The notes under the pieces: model-generated
What the model saw: only the letters and a program-made list of their open reading frames with translations
Told to the model about the DNA's origin: nothing
The model's database searches: none
Position numbers and translations under genes: made by a program
In this document: positions 17,782 to 27,426 of the stretch, in pieces
Numbering within the stretch: the stretch's first letter is position 1
Layout of the letters: every line of letters begins with the position of its first letter
Assembly: GCF_028767125.1 (NCBI RefSeq)
Contig: NZ_JAKCWP010000004.1
Span: 1-64,000, forward strand
Direction: 5' to 3'
Source: Chelativorans sp. YIM 93263
GTDB taxonomy: Bacteria; Pseudomonadota; Alphaproteobacteria; Rhizobiales; Rhizobiaceae
Length of the DNA: 64,000 bases

Positions 17782-18219
17782 TCAATCAGGCTCCACTCCC
17801 TCCTGCATCCTTTCGAGAAGGTACTGATGGCGTTCTATTTCCTCCTCTATCAAGGTGGTAGCCATCTTGTGGAGCTCTTCACCCCCTCTCAGCTCTGGAA
17901 CCAGCTCGGTTACGAATTGCTCCAGGATGGATGCAGAACGCTGAAGAATGTCCCCATCCGGAATTCCAGGTGCCACGAAATCGGCAAGGAGTTCGTCGGG
18001 CGAGCGCTTCCGATCGGGGGACGCCGAACGGGCCGGGTCTTGAAGTTCCGCCCCGCCGGGCGTTTGCGATTCCTGTGCGCGGTCCGCCTGGAGTCGGACT
18101 TTATCGATCTGCTGACGCCGTACAGCCTCGTCGCGCTGCACCTCGGGATTCTGCGCCGAGCGCGCGTTCGAATGGATGCTGGACGTATCAACCCGAAGTG
18201 CTTCGATGCGCCGCGTCAT
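17782..18219 (-). CDS. sctX: SctX-like T3SS early-substrate/export accessory protein (YscX candidate)
   Basis: 145-residue soluble protein with a disordered, Arg/Gln-rich N-terminal half and a helical C-terminal half. The junction carries LLADFVAPG, matching the remembered YscX segment (LWDFASPG), and is followed by two long helices (ILQRSASILEQFVTELVPEL; LIEEEIERHQYLLERM) as in YscX. It is one base apart from the SctY candidate and overlaps the sctD stop by 4 nt. In Yersinia, YscX is an early export substrate required for secretion. Confidence 0.6.
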   Translation of the reverse strand: MTRRIEALRVDTSSIHSNARSAQNPEVQRDEAVRRQQIDKVRLQADRAQESQTPGGAELQDPARSASPDRKRSPDELLADFVAPGIPDGDILQRSASILEQFVTELVPELRGGEELHKMATTLIEEEIERHQYLLERMQEGVEPD

Positions 18220-19220
18220 CGATACTCGATGGCCATTTCTGTCCCACCTTTGGCCAGAAGCAGCCGCTCTTCCCCAATTTCCTTGATGATCCAGCCGCCA
18301 TCGACGAACGCCCCTTCGTGGTAGCGTGCGCCGCCGGCAGTAATGATATAGGGGCGCTCGCCATACCAGATCGCCCGCAACGGAAGCCGCGGTACTTCGC
18401 TGGCGTTACCGATCACGACATTGGACATCAACAGAAGTCGCCCGCCGTGAACCTCGTCGAACCAGGCTTGAACAGATCTCCACGCCTCGGCTCTGTGATC
18501 GGGAACGCTGCCGGAGACGACGATACGGCCTTTCTCGGCCGTTAAGGAGAGGCCGCTAAGGCCCGCCTGTTTCATTTGCGACTGCAGCGCACCAAGCGCT
18601 TGCTGTTCTGGCGCGGGTTGTTCTTGTGAGGTCGCACCGCCTGAAGCATCTGCGCGCGCCAAGTTTACATGCGCGCTGTCCGAATCTTCGGCATTGCCCG
18701 GAGAAAGCGTGTTGGACGCGACCGGAACGGCGAAGATCGCCGCCGCCAACCCGACTGCAATCATGAACGAGCGGTTCGAGAATGGCAATTTCGCCGGGCG
18801 CGGTGGACGTGTGTCGAGCAGGCGCAAATTCGCACCGCCGAGGGAAATCTCCAAGGGCAGCCGGCAGCGCCGGCCATACCCTTCCGGGACGGTGTCTCCG
18901 TCGATAATTCGAACTGCCCCGCCAAGCGCTTCCAGATCCACACGGTCGTCTACGATACGCAGCCGCACATGGATGTCCGCGATTTCGGGATCGCTTAGGA
19001 CAACATCGGCTTCGACACTCGATCCGACGGTGAACGTCGTTTCGCCAAAATCCAGCCGGGCACCCGAATGCAGGCCACCGGTCACTTCGAAATCGATATA
19101 GGGCTCACCGCTCTGCACGCGATCGGCATCCATTTCCAGGCCGGGAATGTTGTGTGAAATCCGGAGTACGAGGGCCGTGTCCCTAACGCGGTCAACAAAT
19201 TTCGTCATCTCGGCCATCAT
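18216..19220 (-). CDS. sctD: T3SS inner-membrane ring protein SctD (YscD/PrgH type)
   Basis: 334 residues. An N-terminal FHA-like domain (about 40-140; FTVGSSVEADVVLSD, IADIHVRLRI) is followed by one membrane helix near 152-170 (SFMIAVGLAAAIFAVPVAS) and a periplasmic part with a BON/ring-building-like repeat (GLSGLSLTAEKGRIVVSGSVPD). This is SctD architecture, though the periplasmic portion is short for the family (usually about 400 residues in total). The short periplasmic region may matter for docking onto the non-canonical secretin. It lies between the needle-like gene and sctX. Confidence 0.85.
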   Translation of the reverse strand: MMAEMTKFVDRVRDTALVLRISHNIPGLEMDADRVQSGEPYIDFEVTGGLHSGARLDFGETTFTVGSSVEADVVLSDPEIADIHVRLRIVDDRVDLEALGGAVRIIDGDTVPEGYGRRCRLPLEISLGGANLRLLDTRPPRPAKLPFSNRSFMIAVGLAAAIFAVPVASNTLSPGNAEDSDSAHVNLARADASGGATSQEQPAPEQQALGALQSQMKQAGLSGLSLTAEKGRIVVSGSVPDHRAEAWRSVQAWFDEVHGGRLLLMSNVVIGNASEVPRLPLRAIWYGERPYIITAGGARYHEGAFVDGGWIIKEIGEERLLLAKGGTEMAIEYR

Positions 19221-19337
19221 TCAGGCGCACCTCCCAAGGACTTGCGATATGCTCGAACACCGCGGATCAAATTCCCATGGCCCGGAATGCGCGTGTCGCG
19301 TCAAGGCCCGCGACACGCGTTCCGCGTACACGCTGCG

Positions 19338-19520
19338 CTAGGCCTTCTGGCCAGCTTCACCGATTTTTCGCGAGATGCTCATATTGTAGTCGTGCTCGGA
19401 CTTGGCCATCTCGGCCTTGATGCTCAGATTGAACATCTCCTTCTGGTGCTCAACCATCTTGTCGAGATTGGCATCATTGCTCGACGCGCTGGAGATGGCG
19501 CCGGGTGAAGAGTCGCTCAT
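19338..19520 (-). CDS. Candidate T3SS needle subunit SctF (small helical protein)
   Basis: 60 residues: a Ser/Ala/Asn-rich N-terminus, then one long amphipathic helix (MVEHQKEMFNLSIKAEMAKS onward) ending IGEAGQKA. No signal peptide or Cys. The size is below typical needle subunits (about 70-85), but the position at the head of the operon before sctD and sctV corresponds to nopA-sctD-rhcV in rhizobial systems as I recall them. An inner-rod (SctI-type) identity is the alternative; SctI is better placed before sctJ at 30.2 kb. Confidence 0.5.
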   Translation of the reverse strand: MSDSSPGAISSASSNDANLDKMVEHQKEMFNLSIKAEMAKSEHDYNMSISRKIGEAGQKA

Positions 19521-19627
19521 TATTCACTCCCTCGATGTGAACCAAACCATGGATGTGCAAGTACCCCTTGATTCAATGGGTGTGCGCACCAAGCGAGTGT
19601 AGGATACCGATAGCCGAAATGAAAGTC

Positions 19628-19661
19628 CATTTGGAATTTTTTTAGAACCTTGTTCCAAATG
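19628..19661. promoter_or_regulatory. Inverted repeat CATTTGGAA-N16-TTCCAAATG in divergent promoter
   Basis: Perfect 9-bp arms at 19628-19636 and 19653-19661 lie in the gap between the left T3SS operon (minus) and the RpiR regulator gene (plus). The right arm extended to 19666 (TTCCAAATGTTGCA) recurs in reverse orientation at 29213-29226 upstream of the right T3SS arm. The nearby A/T tracts suit a promoter. A binding site for the adjacent RpiR-type regulator is likely but unproven. Confidence 0.6.
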
Positions 19662-19719
19662 TTGCATTTTTATGAAGGTGGCCGTAATCTTCAACCGGGC
19701 AAGGGGCAAAGAGACAGAG

Positions 19720-20586
19720 ATGAAACAGGGACCATTGGCAGAGCTTTTGATCGAGCGATACGAGTCGATGCCGCGGCAATTGCAGATGGCGAGCCGTTAT
19801 GTACTCGACCATCCGGATGATGTTGCGCTGATGTCCATGCGCGAGCAGGCAAACCGGGCCGGCGTTTCGCACAGCACCATGATGCGCCTGGCGCGCACGC
19901 TGGGGCTGAAAAGCTACGAAGATATCCGTGCGCTTTACGCAAGGGAACTGCGTAACCCCCACGCCGAGATCGAGCTTTCCGCGCCGGTCGATATCGGGGG
20001 CGATGACCAGGGGCTTTTTTCTCGGATTGGCAGCATGTCGGATACGCTTGCCGCGCAGATCGCGAGCCTGGGCGAATACGTTAGCGCAAAGCAGCTCCTT
20101 GCGGCGGGAGACGCGCTCGCCGGAGCGCGACGTCTGTTTTGCCTCGGTGGCCAGGCGGAACATGCTGTTGCACACCATTTCGCGCATACGCTTTCCTTTC
20201 TCGGGGAAGATGTGATCCTGCTGGATTCGGGTGGAGGAACGGGAGTCGAACCTCTCCGGCACGCCGGCGCGGGTGATGCCATCCTCGTCGTCGGGCTCGA
20301 GCCCTACGCACGTACGTCCGTGGAGATCGCACGGAAGGCGGCCGATCTCGGTGTCACTCTTGTGGCCGTTACCGATAGTCCTGTCTCGCCACTCGCGCGA
20401 GTGGCGCACCATAGCCTTATCGTTACGGCTCGTTCGCAATCGGGTTTCCGCAGTGTGGTGCCAGCCGTCGCGGCTGGTGAGCTGTTGGTTGGCCTGATTG
20501 CTGACCAACGTGGGATCGACGTCGAGGGCGCTCTGAGCCGCGCGAAGGAGGAGCTCGCCGCCTTCGAGGTTTATTGGAAGCCCTGA
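19720..20586 (+). CDS. MurR/RpiR-family transcriptional regulator
   Basis: 288 residues from the ATG at 19720, which follows GAGACAGAG; an upstream ATG at 19672 lies inside the candidate operator region and adds a non-conserved tail. An N-terminal HTH_6 domain (MSMREQANRAGVSHSTMMRLARTLGLKSYEDIRALYA) is followed by a SIS sugar-phosphate-binding domain (ARRLFCLGGQAEHAVAHHFAHTL; ILVVGLEPYARTSVEIARKA; LVAVTDSPVSPLA). RpiR proteins respond to phosphosugars or metabolites. It is divergent from the left T3SS arm and sits immediately before the giant LysM gene, so it is the obvious candidate for controlling the locus. Confidence 0.88.
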   Translation: MKQGPLAELLIERYESMPRQLQMASRYVLDHPDDVALMSMREQANRAGVSHSTMMRLARTLGLKSYEDIRALYARELRNPHAEIELSAPVDIGGDDQGLFSRIGSMSDTLAAQIASLGEYVSAKQLLAAGDALAGARRLFCLGGQAEHAVAHHFAHTLSFLGEDVILLDSGGGTGVEPLRHAGAGDAILVVGLEPYARTSVEIARKAADLGVTLVAVTDSPVSPLARVAHHSLIVTARSQSGFRSVVPAVAAGELLVGLIADQRGIDVEGALSRAKEELAAFEVYWKP

Positions 20587-20656
20587 GAGCGCTTGTCCGC
20601 TGGGGAGGAGATGGCCGGCGACGTTCTTCGGGCTTGATTTGAGGGAGAGGATACTG

Positions 20657-23600
20657 ATGCCCGTACGCCGGATTTCGCCGCTGATGAAAGCGCCGTGGGA
20701 AGCGATGGCCGCCATCCGGGCTGCCGTGGCGGAGCTCCAACGCCAGCAGGCGGAGGCCACGAAGCAGTCAACGACGGCTTCATCGCAGGTAACTCGCCCG
20801 TCGAGCGGAGATAACTCTGTCAACGGCAGTAACGGGACACAACCGACCAGTGCCACGCCCGCCGATTGGACACCCTCGAATGATGGTCAGAATGCCGGTG
20901 GTCCCGTGCCTGGCAACGACCCGGACATGCGATTCACATTCACGGCTGTCAGCTTCGAAGACGGATCGCTTCAAAACAAGCCTTCTGAGGCTGACCAGGA
21001 AACAGCGGATGCAATCCTGGAGGATATTGAAGCAGGTCACAGCATCGATGCCGTAGCCGAGGACCAGGATTTGTCTCGCGACGAGGTGGCCGAAGCGCTT
21101 GAATCCGATGGCTATTCGGTCGAAACGGCGGAACCGGAGAGCGGCGACGATGGCGTACATACCACCGAGATCACCGATCCGGACGGTGAGCGCACCGTAA
21201 CGGAATACCATGACCAGAGTGATGGAACGTACCACACCGGTATCCAGGAGGAGGGCAGTGAGGAGGAACTGTCGTCCGTTCGTGATGAGCGCGGGTGGAA
21301 GGTTGAAGAGGAACACGATTCCGAAACCGGCGTGACAACGACCCGTTACGAAGATGATCTGGATTCCGGCACGGTTGTCGAGGAACGAGAATTGCCGAGC
21401 GGGGTGGTTGTGCGAGAGACCACGCCAGAGGACGGTGAGACAACCACGGTCGTTATCTCGGACGGAGAGGAGACGGAACTCGCCGCGGATCAGGACACGA
21501 CAAAAGGCGGAACTGCTAACATTCTCGATGATGTGGTCGAGGGCAAGAGCATCGGCACCATAGCAGAAGAGCGCGGCTTGACGCGAGAACAGGTTATCGC
21601 CCAGCTCGAGGCGGCCGGATACGAGGTCGACATTTCAGACCCGGACCAAGACGTCCCGATTTCCAGCGAGATCGAGATCCGGGATGCCAAATCCGGTGAA
21701 GTCGAGGCCAGCTATTTCCGACACTACCGAAACGGCACGATCATCCAGGAATACGTGGATGAGGATGGTAACCGGGTTAGGCGTGTCGAACAGGACGACG
21801 GAACGATACGCGAAACGGTGACCGATCCGGAAGGACGCGAGACCCTTACGACCACTACGCCTGTCAATGATGGCGTCCCCGTAGAGCACGAGGTCGACGA
21901 GGGTGAATCGCTGCACTCCATCGCCGAAGAGTACGGTGTTCCCGTCGAGGAGTTGAAGGAACAGAACGAGGAACTGTTCGAAGGCCGTGGTGATGTCATC
22001 CGTCCCGGTGAGACAATTATCATCGATGGCGCCACCGAAACCACCGTCGAAGAGATATTCAACGGTTATACGCTGACAACCGGTCCTGACGGCGAACTAG
22101 CGCTGGAGAACCACGAGAACGAGACGGAAATAGAGATCGAAGCGGGGAGTATCGAGGAAGCGCTGGCCCGCACCCTGATCTCCATTAATCCGAACAGTGA
22201 CAATGCGTCTGAGGCCGAGGAAGATGCGATCGTCAAAACCGTCATCGAAGGCATGTTCGCTGGCGAAACCTATGGGGATGTTAAAGGCGACGCTGAAGAA
22301 GCAGCCGCCGCTACTGACGCAGCGATCGAGGAACACGGGCTTGGCCCGGAAGCGACGCCCGTAACGGAAGTCGATGAAAACGGCAATGTGGTGATCATCG
22401 ATTTCCAAGGCGAGCCGCCGCAAGACCCGGACGTCGATCATGTGCCGGTCCAGATCGAGGGGACCTGGCATTGGGTACACCCCGAGGTGGCCGAAGCCAT
22501 CATGGCTCAAAAGGTGGCTCTCGGTGAATTGATCGCGCACCAGACCGAAATGGAGCGCATACAGGCGCAGATCGATATCTGGGCCCTTGATCCCGGTTCG
22601 GAAGATGCCTGGAACGCAGCGGGCAACACGCTCGACGAGGTGTTCCGCGAGGCACTTGGCGATCGCTATTCCTGGCGCAGACCGGAACCGCAAGCCGATG
22701 ATCTTGAGGATGCACTGGAACGGTTGACGGATGCCGAAACCAGTGTGGAAGAAGCCGGCGAAGCTTTGGAAGCCTCTGAGGAAGCCGAGCGCCTCATGGG
22801 AGAGGCTATCGAGAAGCGCGGTGATATGCCCTCGATGCGTCCTGATCCGGACGGCGAGAATATCACCGAGCCGGGCAGCGATTTCGACATAGACGAAGAA
22901 GTTAAAGAGTACGACGAGGATTTCGCCGAGTTCAAATCGCTCGTCTACCAAGCCGATTACCAATCCGCGCTGGGGGACAGCATCCTGACCGACTTGATGG
23001 TCAGGAATATTGAAAGCAGTTTTGATACCTCGGTCGAGGGGTTGCCGGATGATGTGGATCGGGTGGAAATCGAAGTCGGCGACCAGAGCGTCGAAGTCGC
23101 GCCGGAAGTCGCTGAAGCCTTTGACGAAGAGGGACTGTCGGCGCTTGCTGACGGCGGGCAGCCCGTCAGGATACGGTTTGATGCCGATGGTGACGGTGCG
23201 GCGGAATGGCATTGGGTCAGCGCGGAGGAGGCCGCATCCTGGCTTCAGTTCAAGGAGGAACAGGCCGCATTTGATAAACAACTGGAGATAACAGGTGCTT
23301 ACGCGGAATTCTATCAGGTCAGGAGTGATCGTGCCGCGATGGAGCTCGAAGCACACGACATCAAGGAACGACTGCTGGAGGCTTATAACGAAGGGAATGA
23401 ACATCTCTTCGAGGAGGGTAAAAAGCATTCGACCATAGGCGGTGATTATCTTGGCACTTTGCGAGGCCAGGAAGTGATCGAGGAAGACGGGCAGCTCTGG
23501 ATCGTCAACACCTTTTCGGATGGCGAAACACGGCAACAGCTGACCTACGATCTGGCGGATGTCGAAGGGGATGAAAGCTACCGCTTTCATGAGCTGAACG

Positions 23601-26600
23601 AGGAATGGAATTCGCTGCTGATAGGCGAGCCGGACTCCGGCGCTCCTGTCTGTACGCAGAATCACCCGGCGGCCTTGAGGGCCGCAGAGCTTCAGGCGGG
23701 CGAAACCGTCAATCGCACCCTCGAGGAGCAACTGGACGTCCGGATCGAGGATATCAATGGCCAGATCGAGGAACTCGAACAGGAGTACAACGAACTTCTC
23801 GAAGAGCATGGTTTGGGCAGCATAGAGCCGCCGGAAGGCGCGCTCCCGGATGGGATCGACCCGGTCGAGATCAATGTGAACGGCACGCCGGTGAAAGTGC
23901 ACCCCGACGTCGCCGACGATTATGAGGCACAGGGCCTCGAGGCGCTGAATGGCGATGCGCCGGTGGCCATCCACATCGACACCGATGAAGATGGCGAGGC
24001 GGATGAATGGCGCTGGGTTGCCCCCGAAATCGCGCAGAGTCGGATCGCCCTGGATCTGGCGCGCGACCTTCGTGACGAGCTCGACCAGATCCGCGCCACC
24101 GCCGATACAGCCGCCGACTGGTACTCTTTCCAGCAAACGCAGCCCTTGAAGCTTTTGGACGACAGCGCCTCTCACGAGCATGCAAGAGAGCTGGAGTTCG
24201 CTTATTTCGACGAGCGCAGGGACGACGTGCTGGAGCGTGTCCAACTCCAAGTGCAATCGCTCTACGATGGCGGATATGATGAAACCTTCCGTTCCGTGAC
24301 CGATGAGACCATCATCGAAGCCTTGCACCTCGATACCTCGACCGATGAAGGCAGCGAAGCGCTCGATAAGGTTCGCGAGGAGATCCGGGATATCGGCGGT
24401 GATAACGCCGAAGTCCGCACTGTGCCGATTTTCTACATCGATAACGAAATCGGCATGCAGCAGAGCGCACTCTTCGCCGTCAAGAATGATGATGGCGACA
24501 CGCGCTATGTCGATGTCGCGGGAAAGGCCTTCGACAGCGTCAAGGACTTTCAGGACAACAACAATCAATACTCCGAAGACGGCGATCTGATTGTTCCTAC
24601 CGATTTCCGGATGAATCCGGATGCCGATGGACACATCAAACTCGATGTTGTTCAGGCCCGGAACGTCTCGGCATTGGACAAGGTGGTTGATCCGCTGGTC
24701 GGTATCGGCACCGGAGTTGCGACCGTCCTCTCATTTACGCCCGCCGCACCGGTCGCTGCGCCACTGGCGGTTGCCGGAGCAGGTTACCTCGGCACACGCG
24801 CCGCTATACATCAGGTTAATCACCTGCGGCACGGCGGTGAATGGGGCGAAACCGAATCCTGGATGAACATGGCGATGGTCGCCACGACCGTGCTGCCGAT
24901 GGCAGGCAGCGGCCTGCGAATGGTTGGAATGGCGCGCAGCCTTAATATGACGAAAGGCCAGGCGTTCCTGGCCGGGATGGGCGCACTGCGCACGACGGGT
25001 ACGGCCAATGCCGCGGCCGATGCCGGGCGTCTCAGTCAGCTTTGGCACAAGGCTCCCTATGCCGCCGGACAGGTGGACGACTATATCCGGACAGCAGGCG
25101 GATTAAACATGGCCGCACACACGCTCGATGCGAGCGCGATGGCAGTCGGTACTCCGCTGATGTACGTCACGGCAAAGGATCTTGCCCTGCATCACGACCA
25201 GATGTCGGGACTGCAGATTGCCGATGCGATAACTGGCTTTGCGACAGGGCTTGCCGGCACCGGCCTCGGAGCAAAAAGCATTTCCGCTTATGCTAGGGCC
25301 GACAAGAAGCCGTTCACCCGCGCGACCGACGAAAATGGCCAAAGCATCAGTGCCGCTGTCTCTGGGCGTCAGCCGGTGGACGAAGACCAGGTTTATGTGC
25401 CGCGGGCGGACGGTCCGCAGATGCGCGGGGATGAGCCGGAGCTCGCGGGCAAGACGCATATTCTGGTGCGCGATCCCGATATGGGAGAGTCGTCCATTGC
25501 ACCCCCCTGGGACCGTGGCGGACCCCAGAATCATCGAGCGGCTTCTTCTTCAGAACCGGACGCTTCGACCGGTGAAATCGTAAGCATCGATCTGCCATTG
25601 CGCTCCCATGCCGATCCGGCTGGATGGCCATCCTTCTCTCTCGATGGAAAAACGGTTCGCGGCTTTTCCGCCGATGACATCGCGAACCTGTCAAAGATTG
25701 AACTGCGCGCAATCGAGCCAAAGGCGTTTGAGCAGCTTTCCGCCGAGCAGATGGCGGCATTTTCACCCGAGCAAATTAACTGGATGCGGTTCGACCAGAT
25801 TGCCGCTCTTCGTCCCAAGCAGCTTCGCGCAATGAACGGTGAGCAGTTGCGGGCGATCCGGCCGTTCTCGCTGGAAGCCATCAAGCCTGGACGGCTTACT
25901 TACTTGAGTGCAGAGCAGACGGCTTCCTTCACCCCGAGACAACTCGCGGCAATGACGCCGGAACAGGTTGCAAAGCTGACGCCCGATCATTTCGCCGCCT
26001 TCAACGATGATCAACTTTTTGTATTCAGGAGCGAACAGTCGGCTGCCATTCGACCCGCTCAAACGGCCAAACTGGACCAAGCGCAGATCGACCTCCTTCG
26101 AACAGATGGTCAGGAAAATAACCATCAAACGAGGAATGTAGCAGGCAGAGCAAAGGATTTGGCCTATCATTACGGGCCTTATCTCGGCTCGAATGTGACG
26201 CTCGCTGCTACTCTCCCGCCTGAAGTCCTGATCGCAGGTAACGGCGCTAGCCTTATCCTCAGGGGCATGGCAACCACCCCACTCGCACTGGCGCCGAAGC
26301 ATACGGACGTCAATACAAAGCTCGGTCGCAGCTTGCGGGGAGCGATCGCGATCTCCTTCTTTTTGAACGGTCCTTACCACGTTACCTCTTTCTCCACTGG
26401 TGAAGGGACACCGTATAATCAGCTTTATGCCGTCTGGGATCACACCGAAGGAGCGCAGTACGGGCATCAGGCAATAAAGGGAAAGGAGTACGAACCCTCG
26501 AAAGTTGAAAAGTATGCGGGATTGACGGCTCTGGGTGCGGCCAATGCCCTCCTCATGGCCACCTACTCGGTTCCCGCCGGGCCTAGTGCTTGGATACCGA

Positions 26601-27391
26601 ATGCTCTCTCTGGTATCGGGTCCGCGTATTTGGGGTATAAGAGCGTGCGCGCCGATATAGACGCTTTCCGCGCCTCAAGGAGAGGCCCAGGGGATACCAC
26701 AGCATCGACGGAACCAAAGAGCAGTGGCCTTTCCGACGCGGCAAAGGAACGGCTGGCGAGAGGGGCTGTCGGAGTCGGAGTTACGGGCTTTGGTATCCAT
26801 TATTGGATCGAGAATGTATTGGCGGGGGACGAAAACGAGGTGACAACTCCCGTGGAGGAGAGTTCTCCGCCTGGTCAGGAAGAACCGGAGGAAACTCCGT
26901 CGCCGTCGGCGCCCGGCGATTCCGATGGGCCGACCGAGCCCACTCCGACGTCCGAGCTGCAGCCGGAGGATCGGGAGGAGTCGGACGAACGGCCGCAATT
27001 ACGCGAGGAACCGGGGATCGGAGACAACCGGAAAACCATGCTCCAGCCGGCCGCCTTGATAGAGGAAAACGGCAGGCGTGAAACCGACGAGACCGGTCGG
27101 GAATGGGGTGCCGTGCGCGGTCGTGACTGGGCGGGCAATGAGCATGAAGGCTGGGTGTCCACCAACTATGTGGAACCGCACGAGGAAGGCGAACAGACCC
27201 GCGATGGTCGCATCAATCCGGATCTCGAAAATGAAGGCTATGAATGGATCGAGGTGAAATCCGGGCAGTCGTTTGGCAGTATAGCGCGAGAAAGGTCAAT
27301 CGATACTGCCGAAGCTGTCATGCTGAACGATCATATTTTCGACCCCAACATGATCTTCGAGGGTGACCGGATCTATCTGCCTCCCGCGTAA
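20657..27391 (+). CDS. Giant 2244-residue LysM/SH3-like protein, candidate T3SS substrate or envelope protein
   Basis: Starts at the ATG at 20657 behind GGGAGAGG. No signal peptide. In order: a Gln/Thr-rich N-terminus; two similar helical modules (about 115-160 and 285-330; GHSIDAVAEDQDLSRDEV, GKSIGTIAEERGLTREQV); a LysM domain (about 407-457; GESLHSIAEEYGVPVEELKE); three related modules ending in a WHWV or WRWV motif (about 590, 800-865, 1070-1135); an Ala/Gly-rich hydrophobic region (about 1338-1548) that recalls DUF4781; 18 tandem octapeptides (1671-1814); a hydrophobic segment; an acidic Pro/Glu linker; an SH3-like domain (about 2125-2175); and a C-terminal LysM (about 2193-2244). Highly acidic. 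It lies between the T3SS arms and is the only very large non-core gene there. A secreted effector or peptidoglycan-binding T3SS accessory is inferred. Confidence 0.85.
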   Translation: MPVRRISPLMKAPWEAMAAIRAAVAELQRQQAEATKQSTTASSQVTRPSSGDNSVNGSNGTQPTSATPADWTPSNDGQNAGGPVPGNDPDMRFTFTAVSFEDGSLQNKPSEADQETADAILEDIEAGHSIDAVAEDQDLSRDEVAEALESDGYSVETAEPESGDDGVHTTEITDPDGERTVTEYHDQSDGTYHTGIQEEGSEEELSSVRDERGWKVEEEHDSETGVTTTRYEDDLDSGTVVEERELPSGVVVRETTPEDGETTTVVISDGEETELAADQDTTKGGTANILDDVVEGKSIGTIAEERGLTREQVIAQLEAAGYEVDISDPDQDVPISSEIEIRDAKSGEVEASYFRHYRNGTIIQEYVDEDGNRVRRVEQDDGTIRETVTDPEGRETLTTTTPVNDGVPVEHEVDEGESLHSIAEEYGVPVEELKEQNEELFEGRGDVIRPGETIIIDGATETTVEEIFNGYTLTTGPDGELALENHENETEIEIEAGSIEEALARTLISINPNSDNASEAEEDAIVKTVIEGMFAGETYGDVKGDAEEAAAATDAAIEEHGLGPEATPVTEVDENGNVVIIDFQGEPPQDPDVDHVPVQIEGTWHWVHPEVAEAIMAQKVALGELIAHQTEMERIQAQIDIWALDPGSEDAWNAAGNTLDEVFREALGDRYSWRRPEPQADDLEDALERLTDAETSVEEAGEALEASEEAERLMGEAIEKRGDMPSMRPDPDGENITEPGSDFDIDEEVKEYDEDFAEFKSLVYQADYQSALGDSILTDLMVRNIESSFDTSVEGLPDDVDRVEIEVGDQSVEVAPEVAEAFDEEGLSALADGGQPVRIRFDADGDGAAEWHWVSAEEAASWLQFKEEQAAFDKQLEITGAYAEFYQVRSDRAAMELEAHDIKERLLEAYNEGNEHLFEEGKKHSTIGGDYLGTLRGQEVIEEDGQLWIVNTFSDGETRQQLTYDLADVEGDESYRFHELNEEWNSLLIGEPDSGAPVCTQNHPAALRAAELQAGETVNRTLEEQLDVRIEDINGQIEELEQEYNELLEEHGLGSIEPPEGALPDGIDPVEINVNGTPVKVHPDVADDYEAQGLEALNGDAPVAIHIDTDEDGEADEWRWVAPEIAQSRIALDLARDLRDELDQIRATADTAADWYSFQQTQPLKLLDDSASHEHARELEFAYFDERRDDVLERVQLQVQSLYDGGYDETFRSVTDETIIEALHLDTSTDEGSEALDKVREEIRDIGGDNAEVRTVPIFYIDNEIGMQQSALFAVKNDDGDTRYVDVAGKAFDSVKDFQDNNNQYSEDGDLIVPTDFRMNPDADGHIKLDVVQARNVSALDKVVDPLVGIGTGVATVLSFTPAAPVAAPLAVAGAGYLGTRAAIHQVNHLRHGGEWGETESWMNMAMVATTVLPMAGSGLRMVGMARSLNMTKGQAFLAGMGALRTTGTANAAADAGRLSQLWHKAPYAAGQVDDYIRTAGGLNMAAHTLDASAMAVGTPLMYVTAKDLALHHDQMSGLQIADAITGFATGLAGTGLGAKSISAYARADKKPFTRATDENGQSISAAVSGRQPVDEDQVYVPRADGPQMRGDEPELAGKTHILVRDPDMGESSIAPPWDRGGPQNHRAASSSEPDASTGEIVSIDLPLRSHADPAGWPSFSLDGKTVRGFSADDIANLSKIELRAIEPKAFEQLSAEQMAAFSPEQINWMRFDQIAALRPKQLRAMNGEQLRAIRPFSLEAIKPGRLTYLSAEQTASFTPRQLAAMTPEQVAKLTPDHFAAFNDDQLFVFRSEQSAAIRPAQTAKLDQAQIDLLRTDGQENNHQTRNVAGRAKDLAYHYGPYLGSNVTLAATLPPEVLIAGNGASLILRGMATTPLALAPKHTDVNTKLGRSLRGAIAISFFLNGPYHVTSFSTGEGTPYNQLYAVWDHTEGAQYGHQAIKGKEYEPSKVEKYAGLTALGAANALLMATYSVPAGPSAWIPNALSGIGSAYLGYKSVRADIDAFRASRRGPGDTTASTEPKSSGLSDAAKERLARGAVGVGVTGFGIHYWIENVLAGDENEVTTPVEESSPPGQEEPEETPSPSAPGDSDGPTEPTPTSELQPEDREESDERPQLREEPGIGDNRKTMLQPAALIEENGRRETDETGREWGAVRGRDWAGNEHEGWVSTNYVEPHEEGEQTRDGRINPDLENEGYEWIEVKSGQSFGSIARERSIDTAEAVMLNDHIFDPNMIFEGDRIYLPPA

Positions 27392-27426
27392 ACGAGTACA
27401 CGGCAGGTGAGTGCGCGCGGTGAGGG

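Noticed and set aside
22097-24634. 845-codon open frame antisense to the giant LysM gene
   Set aside because: It mirrors the acidic, repeat-rich sense gene, has no domain or start signal, and the sense frame carries clear LysM and other modules.
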